Assembly: GCA_013297575.1 (NCBI GenBank)
Contig: JAAFHO010000250.1
Location: forward strand, 1-7,784
Length of the DNA: 7,784 nt
DNA from: Chitinophagales bacterium
GTDB lineage: Bacteria; Bacteroidota; Bacteroidia; Chitinophagales; Saprospiraceae
Reading direction: 5' to 3'
Of the stretch, positions 1 to 6,428 are shown one piece after another. The translations under genes and the position numbers were made by a program. The notes beneath the pieces are model-generated. The model searched no databases. It had not been told where the DNA came from and saw only the letters and a program-made list of their open reading frames with translations. Positions within the stretch are counted from its first letter, which is position 1. The number at the start of each line of letters is the position of its first letter.

Positions 1-1545
1 TTAAATACCTCTGGCGGATCCATAGAACTAAATCATTTGATCGGTAAGGTTAATGCGAATACATCTGCTGGATCCATCGAGGCATTTGACATAGATGGCA
101 ACCTTCAACTCACCACCGCCGCAGGTTCCATTGACGTAAAAAGCATGAAAGGAGGTCTTATTGCGACCACTTATCTCGGTTCGGTATCGGCAGAAGTACT
201 CGTACTTGGTACATCGGTTCACTTGACTTCCCACGCGGGTAGTATTGATCTCCAAATGCCTTTTGATCAAGGTATCGACCTGCAAGCGTCGGGTATGAGT
301 GTATCTATGCCAAAAATAGCCACTTTTGATGGAATAAAAGAGCGCAACCGTATTGAAGGTAAGATGCACAACGGCGGTATCCCAGTAGAAGTGAAGGCCA
401 CAGTAGGTGTTGTTAAAATTAGATCTTTGCAGCACAATACTTTTGATTCCATAGAAAAAACCTTCAAAGACCATACCTTTACATTACCTGCTCATTTTTT
501 TAATCCCAGTATAAAAGGTATTTTCCTTTCTTTTGCCTTTTGTATTTTGATGACTTTTGGGGTTAATTCGATCATTTTCTTTATCGCAGAGCAAATCCAA
601 AATGTCTCCTTGCGTCCGGCCTATATTGGTATCTTTGTAGGAAATCTGATCAGTTCTGCGCTTGCATTGTGGTGGGTTTTTCTATTTACGCGTTATCGAG
701 AACCTAAAATACAAAGTAATGCCCAAAAATATTGGTCGGTGGCTTTGGGAGCCTATGTTATGGCTTATATTGGTCAAATCGTATTATATTTACTCTATTG
801 GCAATTTATTGAAGTATTAGGAGATGCTGATGTAGTAGCACGCCAGCCCATATTCCTTTATGGCCTTATTCCGCCACTGGTTGCCTGTGTTTATTTCTTT
901 TTCTTACAACGTTCGCGCCAAATTACACGCAAAATATCCGAACAGGAATTTCAATTAGTCAATTTAGAAAAACTAAAGACAAGTGCCCAATTGGATGCTT
1001 TGCAAGCCCGAATCAATCCCCATTTTTTGTACAATGCACTCAATAGTATTGCAGAATTGGTACATGAAGATGCCGACAAAGCCGAAAAAATGACATTACT
1101 ACTCTCCAAATTGTTCCGATCCACTATTGGTACCAAAGACCAGCACTACAATTCACTCGAAAATGAACTCGATATTGTACGCACCTATTTGGATATTGAG
1201 CAAGTGCGATTTGGCGACCGATTGCAGTATTCCATTGAGGTAGCAGATAGCCTGTTGTCCAAAGAAATTCCAAGATTTTTATTGCAACCTATTGTAGAAA
1301 ATGCTATTAAGCACGGCATTTCAAAAACTACCGATAAAGGGCAGATTATTGTAAAAATAATAGGAAAAGAAGGCAAAATGCTATGCAGTATCCACGACAA
1401 TGGCCCGGCATTTACCCCCAATTTCTTCTCTGGTTATGGGCTGCAAAGTATTCAGGATAAGTTAAAACTACTGTACGGAGACAATGCTGCACTGGATATT
1501 CAAAACGATATTTACAAACAAGTTACCATCCAACTACCATGTTAA
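1..1545 (+). CDS. LytS/YehU-type sensor histidine kinase with N-terminal beta-repeat domain (5' partial)
   Basis: The frame is open from base 1, so the start lies outside the window; TTG at base 37 is not the real start. Codons below are counted from base 1. Codons 4-90 carry an adhesin-like beta repeat (TSGGSIE, TSAGSIE, TAAGSID, SHAGSID, roughly every 20 residues), resembling DUF4097-type domains. Four membrane helices follow at about 173-195, 207-230, 246-273 and 284-304. Next come a short coiled linker and a His_kinase domain: H-box INPHFLYNALNSI with the phosphoacceptor His at codon 341, N-box LLQPIVENAIKHG with Asn 434, and G-boxes HDNGP (Asp 466) and GYGLQSI (near 478). It ends in TAA, overlapping the response-regulator gene by 7 bp, which implies translational coupling. 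Established for the family: autophosphorylation on His and transfer to a LytTR regulator. The kinase call is firm; the beta-domain family and the ligand are inferred. Confidence 0.93.
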   Translation, partial: LNTSGGSIELNHLIGKVNANTSAGSIEAFDIDGNLQLTTAAGSIDVKSMKGGLIATTYLGSVSAEVLVLGTSVHLTSHAGSIDLQMPFDQGIDLQASGMSVSMPKIATFDGIKERNRIEGKMHNGGIPVEVKATVGVVKIRSLQHNTFDSIEKTFKDHTFTLPAHFFNPSIKGIFLSFAFCILMTFGVNSIIFFIAEQIQNVSLRPAYIGIFVGNLISSALALWWVFLFTRYREPKIQSNAQKYWSVALGAYVMAYIGQIVLYLLYWQFIEVLGDADVVARQPIFLYGLIPPLVACVYFFFLQRSRQITRKISEQEFQLVNLEKLKTSAQLDALQARINPHFLYNALNSIAELVHEDADKAEKMTLLLSKLFRSTIGTKDQHYNSLENELDIVRTYLDIEQVRFGDRLQYSIEVADSLLSKEIPRFLLQPIVENAIKHGISKTTDKGQIIVKIIGKEGKMLCSIHDNGPAFTPNFFSGYGLQSIQDKLKLLYGDNAALDIQNDIYKQVTIQLPC

Positions 1546-2297
1546 AAGCAATATTGATCGACGACGAGCCTTTGGCCATTTCAAGACTCAAACGATTACT
1601 CTCCAAATTCCCCGATGATTTTGAGGTGGTTGCAACCGCCAATAACGGCCATGAAGGATTGGCCCAAATTGAGGCACACCAACCCGATATTATTTTTCTC
1701 GATATTGAAATGCCCGTTATGTCGGGTTTTGATATGTTGGCGCAATTACAAAATATGCCGCTTGTGGTTTTTGTGACGGCGTATGACCAATATGCTATAC
1801 GCGCTTTTGAAGAAAACTCTATCGACTATCTTTTGAAGCCCGTTGAAATAGAACGACTGGAAAAAACAGTTGAAAAAACACGCAAATTCCAGACAAAACC
1901 CACCGAAAACCCCTTTAATGCCCAATTAATGTCGGTATTAGAAAAATTAAAACCAAAAAAGGAAATGCACGCTATTTCGGTACGTGTTGGCGAGCGATAC
2001 GTATTTATTCCACTCAACGAAATTGGACATTTTGAAGCCGAAGATAAATATGTTTTTTTGAATACTATAGAAGGAAAACAACACCTCATTAGTCATACAA
2101 TAACGGCCTTAGAGGAAAAACTGCCCAGTTACTTTGTTCGGGTGAGTAGATCCTCAATTGTTAATACTACCTTGATAAAAGAGTTACAGAAGGATTTTAA
2201 TAGTAAATTTGTGGTTGTAATGAAAGACATTAAACGATCCCGCATCAAAACTGGTACCTCATACACAGAACAAGTGCGGCGATTAATGGAAATTTAA
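1539..2297 (+). CDS. LytTR-family response regulator
   Basis: This 252-residue protein has the LytR/AlgR layout. Residues 1-120 are a receiver domain with acidic pair D8/D9, phosphoacceptor D55 (in FLDIEMP), T80 (VTAYD) and K100 (LLKP). A linker follows, and residues 143-250 form a LytTR DNA-binding domain (RVGERYVFIPLNEIGHFEAEDKY, followed by YFVRVSRSSIVN). All residues needed for phosphorylation are present. The ATG overlaps the kinase stop codon by 7 bp, so the two form a cognate pair. It should act in the cytoplasm as a transcription factor phosphorylated by the kinase; its targets cannot be read from this window. No other start fits the receiver domain. Confidence 0.96.
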   Translation: MLKAILIDDEPLAISRLKRLLSKFPDDFEVVATANNGHEGLAQIEAHQPDIIFLDIEMPVMSGFDMLAQLQNMPLVVFVTAYDQYAIRAFEENSIDYLLKPVEIERLEKTVEKTRKFQTKPTENPFNAQLMSVLEKLKPKKEMHAISVRVGERYVFIPLNEIGHFEAEDKYVFLNTIEGKQHLISHTITALEEKLPSYFVRVSRSSIVNTTLIKELQKDFNSKFVVVMKDIKRSRIKTGTSYTEQVRRLMEI

Positions 2298-2300
2298 ACC

Positions 2301-2843
2301 ATGACAAAAGAGAAAAAAAGAAAATCGGTAGAAATTAATCCCGTAACGCTTATGGCCGCCTTGGTGAGCCTTTGCGCGCTATTTGTGTCTGTCTATCAAA
2401 TGCAGTTGCAAAAAAAACAACAATATGCCTCGGTATGGCCGCATTTAAGGCCATATTACATGACCAATTTGAATGATTCTACTTTTGAATGGGCGCTGCA
2501 TGTGGCCAATTATGGCGTAGGGCCTGCCGTTATACAAGAGGTGATTTACGAAATAGATGGCAAACCATTGGAAAGTTTTGGGGCATTTACTGATTCTTTA
2601 TCCATTAGCGAGAGTCCAGTATCGGAAGATGCGATCCAAGATTTAATCTATCCTGGGGAGTTCTTGCCAGCGGGCGCAGACATTGCGCTGATAAGTATTA
2701 AACGGGATGCAAAACTATACCCGGCCTTTAATACGAAGACCAAAAAGATAAATTTAAGGATCAAATACGCATCGGTGTATAGCGAGGAATGGGAAGTGTG
2801 TATCGCTTGCCCCGATAATTCGCTGAATCAAAAACTGAAGTAG
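2301..2843 (+). CDS. Hypothetical single-pass membrane protein in a two-component operon
   Basis: This 180-residue protein starts 3 bp after the response-regulator stop, so it is almost certainly co-transcribed as the third gene of the operon. A lysine-rich N-terminus (residues 1-9) precedes one hydrophobic helix (about 14-34), then a polar segment with ASVWPHLRPYY and a predicted beta-rich domain containing the phrase ANYGVGPAVIQEVIYEIDG. By the positive-inside rule, the Lys/Arg-rich tail is cytoplasmic and residues 40-180 lie in the periplasm. I recognise no enzymatic motif. Similar small proteins with a 'N-x-GxGPA' phrase are, as I recall, widespread and uncharacterised. Two Cys near the end (CIAC) could form a disulfide or bind a metal. 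A role in signal input to the adjacent kinase is only inferred from position. Confidence 0.85.
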   Translation: MTKEKKRKSVEINPVTLMAALVSLCALFVSVYQMQLQKKQQYASVWPHLRPYYMTNLNDSTFEWALHVANYGVGPAVIQEVIYEIDGKPLESFGAFTDSLSISESPVSEDAIQDLIYPGEFLPAGADIALISIKRDAKLYPAFNTKTKKINLRIKYASVYSEEWEVCIACPDNSLNQKLK

Positions 2844-2877
2844 CAGCAGTACTTCAATAGATGAATGCACTCACTTA

Positions 2878-2936
2878 ATTTTCAATGCCTATTCATACTA
2901 TAACTTGGAGTTATCGTATGAATAGGCATTGAAAAT
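2878..2936. terminator. Long palindrome between convergent genes, probable bidirectional terminator
   Basis: Bases 2878-2898 pair perfectly with 2916-2936 (21 bp). After one mismatch (2899/2915), bases 2900-2905 pair with 2909-2914, leaving a 3-base loop at 2906-2908. It lies between the stop codons of two converging genes, where a shared terminator is expected. There is no real T-tract beyond either arm; the arms themselves end in A/T-rich AAAAT. It is therefore not a classical intrinsic terminator and might instead be an RNA-stabilising hairpin or a repeat. Confidence 0.6.
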
Positions 2937-2982
2937 CAGCCATTTAGTATCTATACCTGATTGTTTGAATTGCATGTAATTT

Positions 2983-3633
2983 TTAGAATGCCACACTCAA
3001 TCCACCACGCAACATACCAAGAGAACCCACACCACATTCAATATGTGCGCCTACTGGACCGGCATTAAAACGTACTCCCATAGCGGTCAACTGACCCGCA
3101 GCGTGCATTTTTTGACCATCCCTTTTTTCCCTTGTTTTTTCGTAATTATGCTTGGTAAAACCAATACCCGCACCACTGTAACACGTTAATTGGTTACGGC
3201 ACAACCAAGCATATTGCACATCGGTCATTACGGTAGTGAACTTTTCGGTATCTTTCGTTTGAATACCAGATAACCAGTTGCGCGTCATATCGTATTCAAA
3301 ATGGCTGGTGTTTATGCCTACTTGAACACGCTTTTCAGCACCCACACCAATCCGGCAACCCAATGAATAATTCCGCTTGTTGATGATGTGTTGCTCGGTC
3401 ACGTTATCGTATTCGCCTGCAAATGGATCGGCTTGTCCGCCAGTAACCACAAAGGCGAAAATGCTCAATAAGGGTGTTTGCGTATCATATATATTGTTGT
3501 AACGCCCCAAATAATTTTCATTAGATGACATAGCGTTTTTACTGATATATGCTACAAAAGTGGGTTGATGTTGACCAAAAAGCACAAAACAAGTGCTGCA
3601 AATAAGTGCGAAAGAAAATGCGATCTTTTTCAT
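2983..3633 (-). CDS. Secreted outer-membrane beta-barrel-like protein
   Basis: This 216-residue protein starts with a clear Sec signal peptide (MKKIAFSFALICSTCFVLFG, probable cleavage near residue 20 before QHQP). The mature part has alternating hydrophobic/polar strands rich in Gly and aromatic residues, such as YSLGCRIGVGAEKRVQVGI, YSGAGIGFTKHNY and VGAHIECGVGSL. It ends in Phe (LSVAF), as outer-membrane barrels usually do. This fits the small OMP_b-brl type of barrel, with about eight strands expected. Four Cys remain after signal cleavage, which is somewhat many for a barrel. It is transcribed alone from a promoter at about 3665-3672 and converges on the two-component operon. No enzymatic motif is visible and the exact function is unknown. 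Confidence 0.8.
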   Translation of the reverse strand: MKKIAFSFALICSTCFVLFGQHQPTFVAYISKNAMSSNENYLGRYNNIYDTQTPLLSIFAFVVTGGQADPFAGEYDNVTEQHIINKRNYSLGCRIGVGAEKRVQVGINTSHFEYDMTRNWLSGIQTKDTEKFTTVMTDVQYAWLCRNQLTCYSGAGIGFTKHNYEKTREKRDGQKMHAAGQLTAMGVRFNAGPVGAHIECGVGSLGMLRGGLSVAF

Positions 3634-3664
3634 AATAAATGTCGTTTTAATTATTTTGATGACA

Positions 3665-3672
3665 CAAAGGTA
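3665..3672 (-). promoter_or_regulatory. Bacteroidota-type -7 box for the outer-membrane protein gene
   Basis: The minus strand reads TACCTTTG, a full match to the Bacteroidota -7 consensus TAnnTTTG. Its downstream edge is 31 bp from the ATG at 3633, giving an inferred leader of about 27 nt. The -33 region, about 19 bp upstream, reads TTCC and is weak, so the promoter may need an activator or be modest in strength. Confidence 0.55.
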
Positions 3673-3762
3673 TGGGTGGATGTACGCCGCTGGAAGGAGA
3701 TAAGGCTTGGTTTATATATTTTTTAATACAATGTCAATAAAACACAAAAAGTAATTGTAACA

Positions 3763-3891
3763 AAGTAGATTTGAGTGCATAACAAAATCGGATTATGACA
3801 TTTTTTCCATTCTAAATTAATGCTGAACAAGGAGGTAATGCTCTCATTTTCAATGCTATGCCTCGATTTTGTCATATACTAAGTAGATTTG
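3763..3891. mobile_element. MITE-like element with terminal inverted repeats and 11-bp direct repeats
   Basis: Bases 3774-3790 (AGTGCATAACAAAATCG) and the reverse complement of 3864-3880 (AGTATATGACAAAATCG) match at 14 of 17 positions and bound a 107-bp body. Immediately outside both ends sits the same 11-bp direct repeat AAGTAGATTTG (3763-3773 and 3881-3891), as expected of a target-site duplication. The body has no coding capacity and carries three copies of AATGCT (3819, 3837, 3852). By family knowledge, this layout is typical of a non-autonomous transposon moved in trans. No transposase is in the window. A structured RNA could also give the inverted repeat, but not the direct repeats. Confidence 0.5.
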
Positions 3892-4111
3892 CCGGTGAAG
3901 TTGCATTACCTGAATTACGCACTTTTTGAAGTCATTCCCCAAAAAGTATTGACAATTAATGTATTAAAAATATACGAGCCACCTGTTAGGGTGTCCCGTT
4001 GTGTTTTTGCGAATAAAAAAAAGTAAAAACAGGAGTTTTAAGATCGGAAACAGGAATTAGGTCTCAACACGCAGATCGGTTTATTCACTGGCCTAGATGT
4101 AGTAGCAGTTC
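3892..4111. other. Non-coding stretch without a recognised gene
   Basis: No supported gene was found here. There is one short hairpin (ACTTTTTG at 3921-3928 with CAAAAAGT at 3940-3947), a 7-bp AT inverted repeat near 4002-4032, and an open frame of 43 codons from GTG 3895 to TAA 4024 with no recognisable protein signature. The sequence may hold decayed mobile-element remains, but nothing identifies them. Confidence 0.4.
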
Positions 4112-4154
4112 AAAAAAAACAAAAAAAAACTGGGCCGCTCTTTTGCCGCCCAGT
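4112..4154 (-). terminator. Intrinsic terminator, minus strand (third of three)
   Basis: On the minus strand ACTGGGC (4154-4148) pairs with GCCCAGT (4135-4129) around a 12-base loop. It is followed by nine T, one G and eight more T (4128-4112, the first T being part of the stem). It is the strongest terminator in the window for leftward transcription. On the plus strand the hairpin is followed only by CTTAATTTT, so it may work weakly in that direction as well. No protein gene lies directly upstream on the minus strand, which is why a small RNA is proposed. Confidence 0.75.
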
Positions 4155-4209
4155 CTTAATTTTACGTATTGCTCAAACTACTACGGGTGTTTGTATCTTT
4201 CACCGAATG

Positions 4210-4253
4210 AAAAAAATGCCCCTCTCACACGATTGCTACCCTGTAAAAGGGGC
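4210..4253 (-). terminator. Terminator-like hairpin, minus strand (second of three)
   Basis: On the minus strand GCCCCT (4253-4248) pairs with AGGGGC (4223-4218), followed by A and seven T (4216-4210). The loop is long (24 bases), and its start offers an alternative partner: CCCT can pair with the nearer AGGG at 4242-4239. The two pairings exclude each other, as in terminator/antiterminator pairs. Confidence 0.55.
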
Positions 4254-4275
4254 TTTCCATCGGAATCTAATCATT

Positions 4276-4335
4276 TAAAAAATCAGGTCTTACTTTTGTA
4301 TTAAAAAGGTGGTGGGCTTTTTAATGATAAGACCT
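4276..4335 (-). terminator. Nested hairpin followed by a U-tract, minus strand (first of three)
   Basis: On the minus strand AGGTCTTA (4335-4328) pairs with TAAGACCT (4292-4285). Inside it TTAAAAAG (4324-4317) pairs with CTTTTTAA (4308-4301) around the loop CCCACCAC. The RNA then reads GA and six U (4282-4277). Two perfect 8-bp stems nested inside one another are unlikely by chance. It could be a terminator, an attenuator or a structural domain of a longer RNA. Confidence 0.5.
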
Positions 4336-4522
4336 TAATTTGGTATTTATTTTTGCTTTTGTTAGAGGCTGAGATAATTTTCAGCATCAAATTTAATCCT
4401 AAGAACACTCCAGAATTTTTATCAACCAGCCGAACAGAATAATATTCTAAATTTAAGATGATTAAATTGCCCTACCGCTGATTAATGTATTATTTTCTTG
4501 TTCTTGCTAATTAAATATGCCA

Positions 4523-4553
4523 CAAAGGTAAGGTGAATTTCAATACCCCGCAA
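4523..4553 (-). promoter_or_regulatory. Bacteroidota-type promoter facing left
   Basis: The minus strand reads TTGC (4553-4550), a 19-bp spacer, then TACCTTTG (4530-4523). This fits the Bacteroidota consensus of TTG/TTTG at -33 and TAnnTTTG at -7 separated by about 17-23 bp, and is the best promoter match in the window. Nothing but the candidate small RNA lies downstream for 890 bases, until the outer-membrane protein gene, which has its own -7 box. Confidence 0.65.
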
Positions 4554-4747
4554 GGGCAAATACAAATTATTTACATTAATTTAACAAATGGACAAAATTT
4601 TAATCTAAAAAATAACCTAAAAAGACCTTTAAAACAGAATAATATTTGCCAAATGTGTAATTGCGCAAATACACGCTTTTTGGCTTTTTTATATTACTCA
4701 AAATTTAATATTTTTTTTTCTGTGCTACTGATTTTGATACAAAATAC
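4554..4747. other. AT-rich intergenic stretch, nothing recognised
   Basis: This is low-complexity, A/T-rich DNA upstream of the ABC ATPase gene. It stays open in one forward frame to 4757, but the peptide is Asn/Lys/Phe-rich with no domain signature. I therefore treat it as upstream spacer and possible UP-element-like sequence. Confidence 0.5.
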
Positions 4748-4780
4748 TTTCAAATGACCCACAAATACAAACTACCTTTG
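4748..4780 (+). promoter_or_regulatory. Promoter placing transcription start at or near the ABC ATPase ATG
   Basis: TACCTTTG at 4773-4780 matches the Bacteroidota -7 box exactly. TTTC at 4748-4751, 21 bp upstream, is a partial -33 element. The ATG at 4785 is only 4 bases after the box, so the transcript would begin at or within a base or two of the start codon, giving a leaderless or nearly leaderless mRNA. Confidence 0.5.
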
Positions 4781-4784
4781 CAAT

Positions 4785-5459
4785 ATGGATATCACCAACC
4801 TAGACTTTGGCTACCGCTCCGCCGAAAAAATTCTGAACGGCCTCTCTCTCCATTTAGTACCCGGTGAGAAACATGGTATTTTGGGGGTAAACGGTGCTGG
4901 CAAAACAACCTTGTTTCGCCTACTCTCCGGCCAAATGAAACCCAATTCTGGTACCATAACCAGCCAAAATCTCCCTTTGCGCCGCGAACAGGTATCTTTT
5001 CTCGAAGCAGAACCTTATTTCTATCCCTATATGACTGGGATGGAGTACCTACGATTTATCAACGATCAACCCGCTCAAATTGAACGCTGGAATTCGTTAT
5101 TTGACCTTCCGCTTGATCAATACGCCGAAGAGTATTCCACCGGTATGAAGAAAAAACTGGGGCTTATCGGCGTATTATTGCAGGAAAACAGACCATTGCT
5201 TATCTTGGATGAGCCTTTTAATGGCGTGGACTTTGAGAGCAACGAGATCATTATGTCGGTGCTAAAACAAAATTATACCGCCTCCAGAACGGTATTGATC
5301 TCCTCGCATATACTACCTACACTCACCCGTATTTGCCAACGCATCAGTGTGTTGCAAAACGGCAGTATTAGCCGTACTTACGAGCAAAGTGAATTTGGGG
5401 AATTGGAAAAAATGGTGCAAATAGACGTGGATTTGAAAGTAAGTGAAGCACTGCGCTAG
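4785..5459 (+). CDS. ABC transporter ATP-binding protein
   Basis: This 224-residue protein is a single complete nucleotide-binding domain. It has Walker A GVNGAGKTT (34-42, catalytic Lys 40), a Q-loop region FLEAEPYFYPYMTG with Glu in the usual Gln place, signature YSTGMKKKLGL (117-127), Walker B LLILDEPFNGVD (Asp 142, Glu 143) and H-loop His 175 (LISSH). The STGMK-type signature and Glu in the Q-loop are usual for ATPases that drive ABC-2-type exporters, so the likely role is powering export of an unknown substrate or movement of lipid/polysaccharide. No permease is adjacent: the next gene is an SRPBCC protein and the upstream region is non-coding. The partner must therefore be encoded elsewhere. 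The start is fixed by the N-terminal strand MDITNLDFGY. Confidence 0.93.
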   Translation: MDITNLDFGYRSAEKILNGLSLHLVPGEKHGILGVNGAGKTTLFRLLSGQMKPNSGTITSQNLPLRREQVSFLEAEPYFYPYMTGMEYLRFINDQPAQIERWNSLFDLPLDQYAEEYSTGMKKKLGLIGVLLQENRPLLILDEPFNGVDFESNEIIMSVLKQNYTASRTVLISSHILPTLTRICQRISVLQNGSISRTYEQSEFGELEKMVQIDVDLKVSEALR

Positions 5460-5534
5460 GGTGGATATTTGTCGTGCAGTCATTTGCAACAAGTGACCAA
5501 AAATATTGTTTCACCTGTTCAATTATCGCGCACT

Positions 5535-6005
5535 ATGTCATTACATTCATTTAAAAGAGTACAACGCCTTCCTATCACTGTTGATGCAGCTTGGGATTTT
5601 TTTTCCAATCCCGATAACCTATTGGAAATCACCCCGGAATACATGCAATTTAAGGTCACTTCTGATCCTGATTTTCGTACCAAAATATACCCCGGACAAG
5701 TCATTACCTATACCGTTCGCCCAGTTTTGGGTATTCCACTGTTTTGGATGACCGAAATTACGCATGTATCCGACAAAATGTTTTTTGTGGACGAACAACG
5801 CATGGGACCATACCAACTATGGCACCATCAACACCATTTCAAGGCTATTCCGGGTGGCGTTGAGATGACGGATTTGGTACATTATCGCGTTCCGATGGGT
5901 ATATTAGGCGATTTTGCCAATTGGCTTTTTATCCGTAAGCAATTGGAAGGCATTTTTGCTTTTCGTTGGCAGTGGCTCGAAGGAAAGTTTGGCAAAATGG
6001 TTTAG
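5535..6005 (+). CDS. SRPBCC-fold (START-like/polyketide cyclase-like) protein
   Basis: I choose ATG 5535 (156 residues) because the family fold begins right there (SFKRVQRLPITVDAAWDFFSN). A TTG at 5469 in the same frame would add 22 residues that look unlike the family. Visible family features are the AAWDFFSNPDNLLEITPEYM helix and loop, PGQVITYTVRPVLGIPLFWMTEI, an aromatic/His-rich strand FVDEQRMGPYQLWHHQHHF and the C-terminal helix. These proteins form a hydrophobic pocket for lipids or other small ligands; some relatives are annotated as cyclase/dehydrase or cell-division inhibitor-like, but the ligand here is unknown. It follows the ABC ATPase gene by 75 bp on the same strand and may be co-transcribed; GATATTTG at 5464-5471 is a weak possible promoter of its own. 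It converges on the next gene with 4 bp between stop codons. Confidence 0.85.
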   Translation: MSLHSFKRVQRLPITVDAAWDFFSNPDNLLEITPEYMQFKVTSDPDFRTKIYPGQVITYTVRPVLGIPLFWMTEITHVSDKMFFVDEQRMGPYQLWHHQHHFKAIPGGVEMTDLVHYRVPMGILGDFANWLFIRKQLEGIFAFRWQWLEGKFGKMV

Positions 6006-6009
6006 ACCT

Positions 6010-6399
6010 TTATTTTACACTAATTCGACTCAATAACCAAGCCGACAAAAAGGCAAATATTGTTTCTGTAGCCATCCATTGCACCGCAAATGCGCCAGGC
6101 ATACCGTCCAAAATAATACTCATTAACCTTCCTACGGCAAAACCACCGGTATAAAGCAACGCCAAAGTGAGACCCACACTTTGCTGTCGAAAAGCAGCAT
6201 AAAGCCAAAATAACCCAAATGCCAGATTTACCCCTCCGTATAGGGCGCGTACGGAATTACGGGCTGTTAGGTTGCCCAACTGAACTTGTACATGATCAAA
6301 AATGGTTTGCGGATCCAGAATCGCCTGTACCGCAATGTTCAAAGTGGCTAATGCCAATAGAATAAGAAAAATGCGAATAATAAGTGGTGTGTTTTTCAT
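6010..6399 (-). CDS. DUF4345-type four-helix membrane protein
   Basis: This 129-residue protein is almost entirely membrane helices, at about residues 5-27, 51-69, 74-93 and 103-123. The phrases RALYGGVNLAFGLFWLYAAF and GGFAVGRLMSIILDGMPG fit my recollection of the DUF4345 pattern (Tyr-Gly-Gly in helix 2, then Gly-Arg-Leu and Asp-Gly before helix 4). Biochemical function is unknown for the family. It lies 69 bp downstream of a Crp/Fnr-family gene on the same strand. An FNR-like box and a possible -7 box precede it, so it is a likely target of that regulator. The stop codon is only 4 bp from the convergent SRPBCC stop, with no hairpin between them. Confidence 0.85.
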   Translation of the reverse strand: MKNTPLIIRIFLILLALATLNIAVQAILDPQTIFDHVQVQLGNLTARNSVRALYGGVNLAFGLFWLYAAFRQQSVGLTLALLYTGGFAVGRLMSIILDGMPGAFAVQWMATETIFAFLSAWLLSRISVK

Positions 6400-6428
6400 A
6401 AAAATGCAACTTTTGTTAAATGATAATG

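Larger units (their letters stand above)
4210..4519 (-). ncRNA. Candidate structured small RNA of about 300 nt
   Basis: A full -7/-33 promoter faces left at 4523-4553, with an inferred transcription start near 4519. The following 300 bases contain no good gene but several pairings: 4460-4468 with 4390-4398 (9 bp), the palindrome AGAATAATATTCT at 4436-4448, and the nested hairpin at 4285-4335. They end in a hairpin with seven U at 4210-4253. Read-through would stop at the strong terminator near 4112. I see no resemblance by eye to tmRNA, RNase P RNA, SRP RNA or 6S RNA. The only small frame of note is 28 codons (4387 to 4301, MLKIISASNKSKNKYQIKVL...), preceded by AGGA nine bases upstream. Some weak pairings are expected in AT-rich DNA, so the promoter and terminators carry the case. 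Confidence 0.38.

Noticed and set aside
28..474. Minus-strand open frame of 148 codons inside the kinase gene
   Set aside because: It is antisense to the clear beta-repeat/kinase frame and shows no domain; it is a shadow of a real gene.
3895..4026. 43-codon plus-strand frame starting at GTG just beyond the MITE-like element
   Set aside because: No ribosome-binding site, no recognisable family, and a length expected by chance; not called as a gene or a remnant.
4533..4757. Plus-strand open frame of 74 codons upstream of the ABC ATPase
   Set aside because: Low-complexity Asn/Lys/Phe-rich peptide from AT-rich DNA, with a non-ATG start, no ribosome-binding site, and the ABC promoter region just beyond it.
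5469..5534. Upstream TTG start for the SRPBCC gene
   Set aside because: The extra 22 residues do not resemble the family, whose fold begins at the ATG at 5535.
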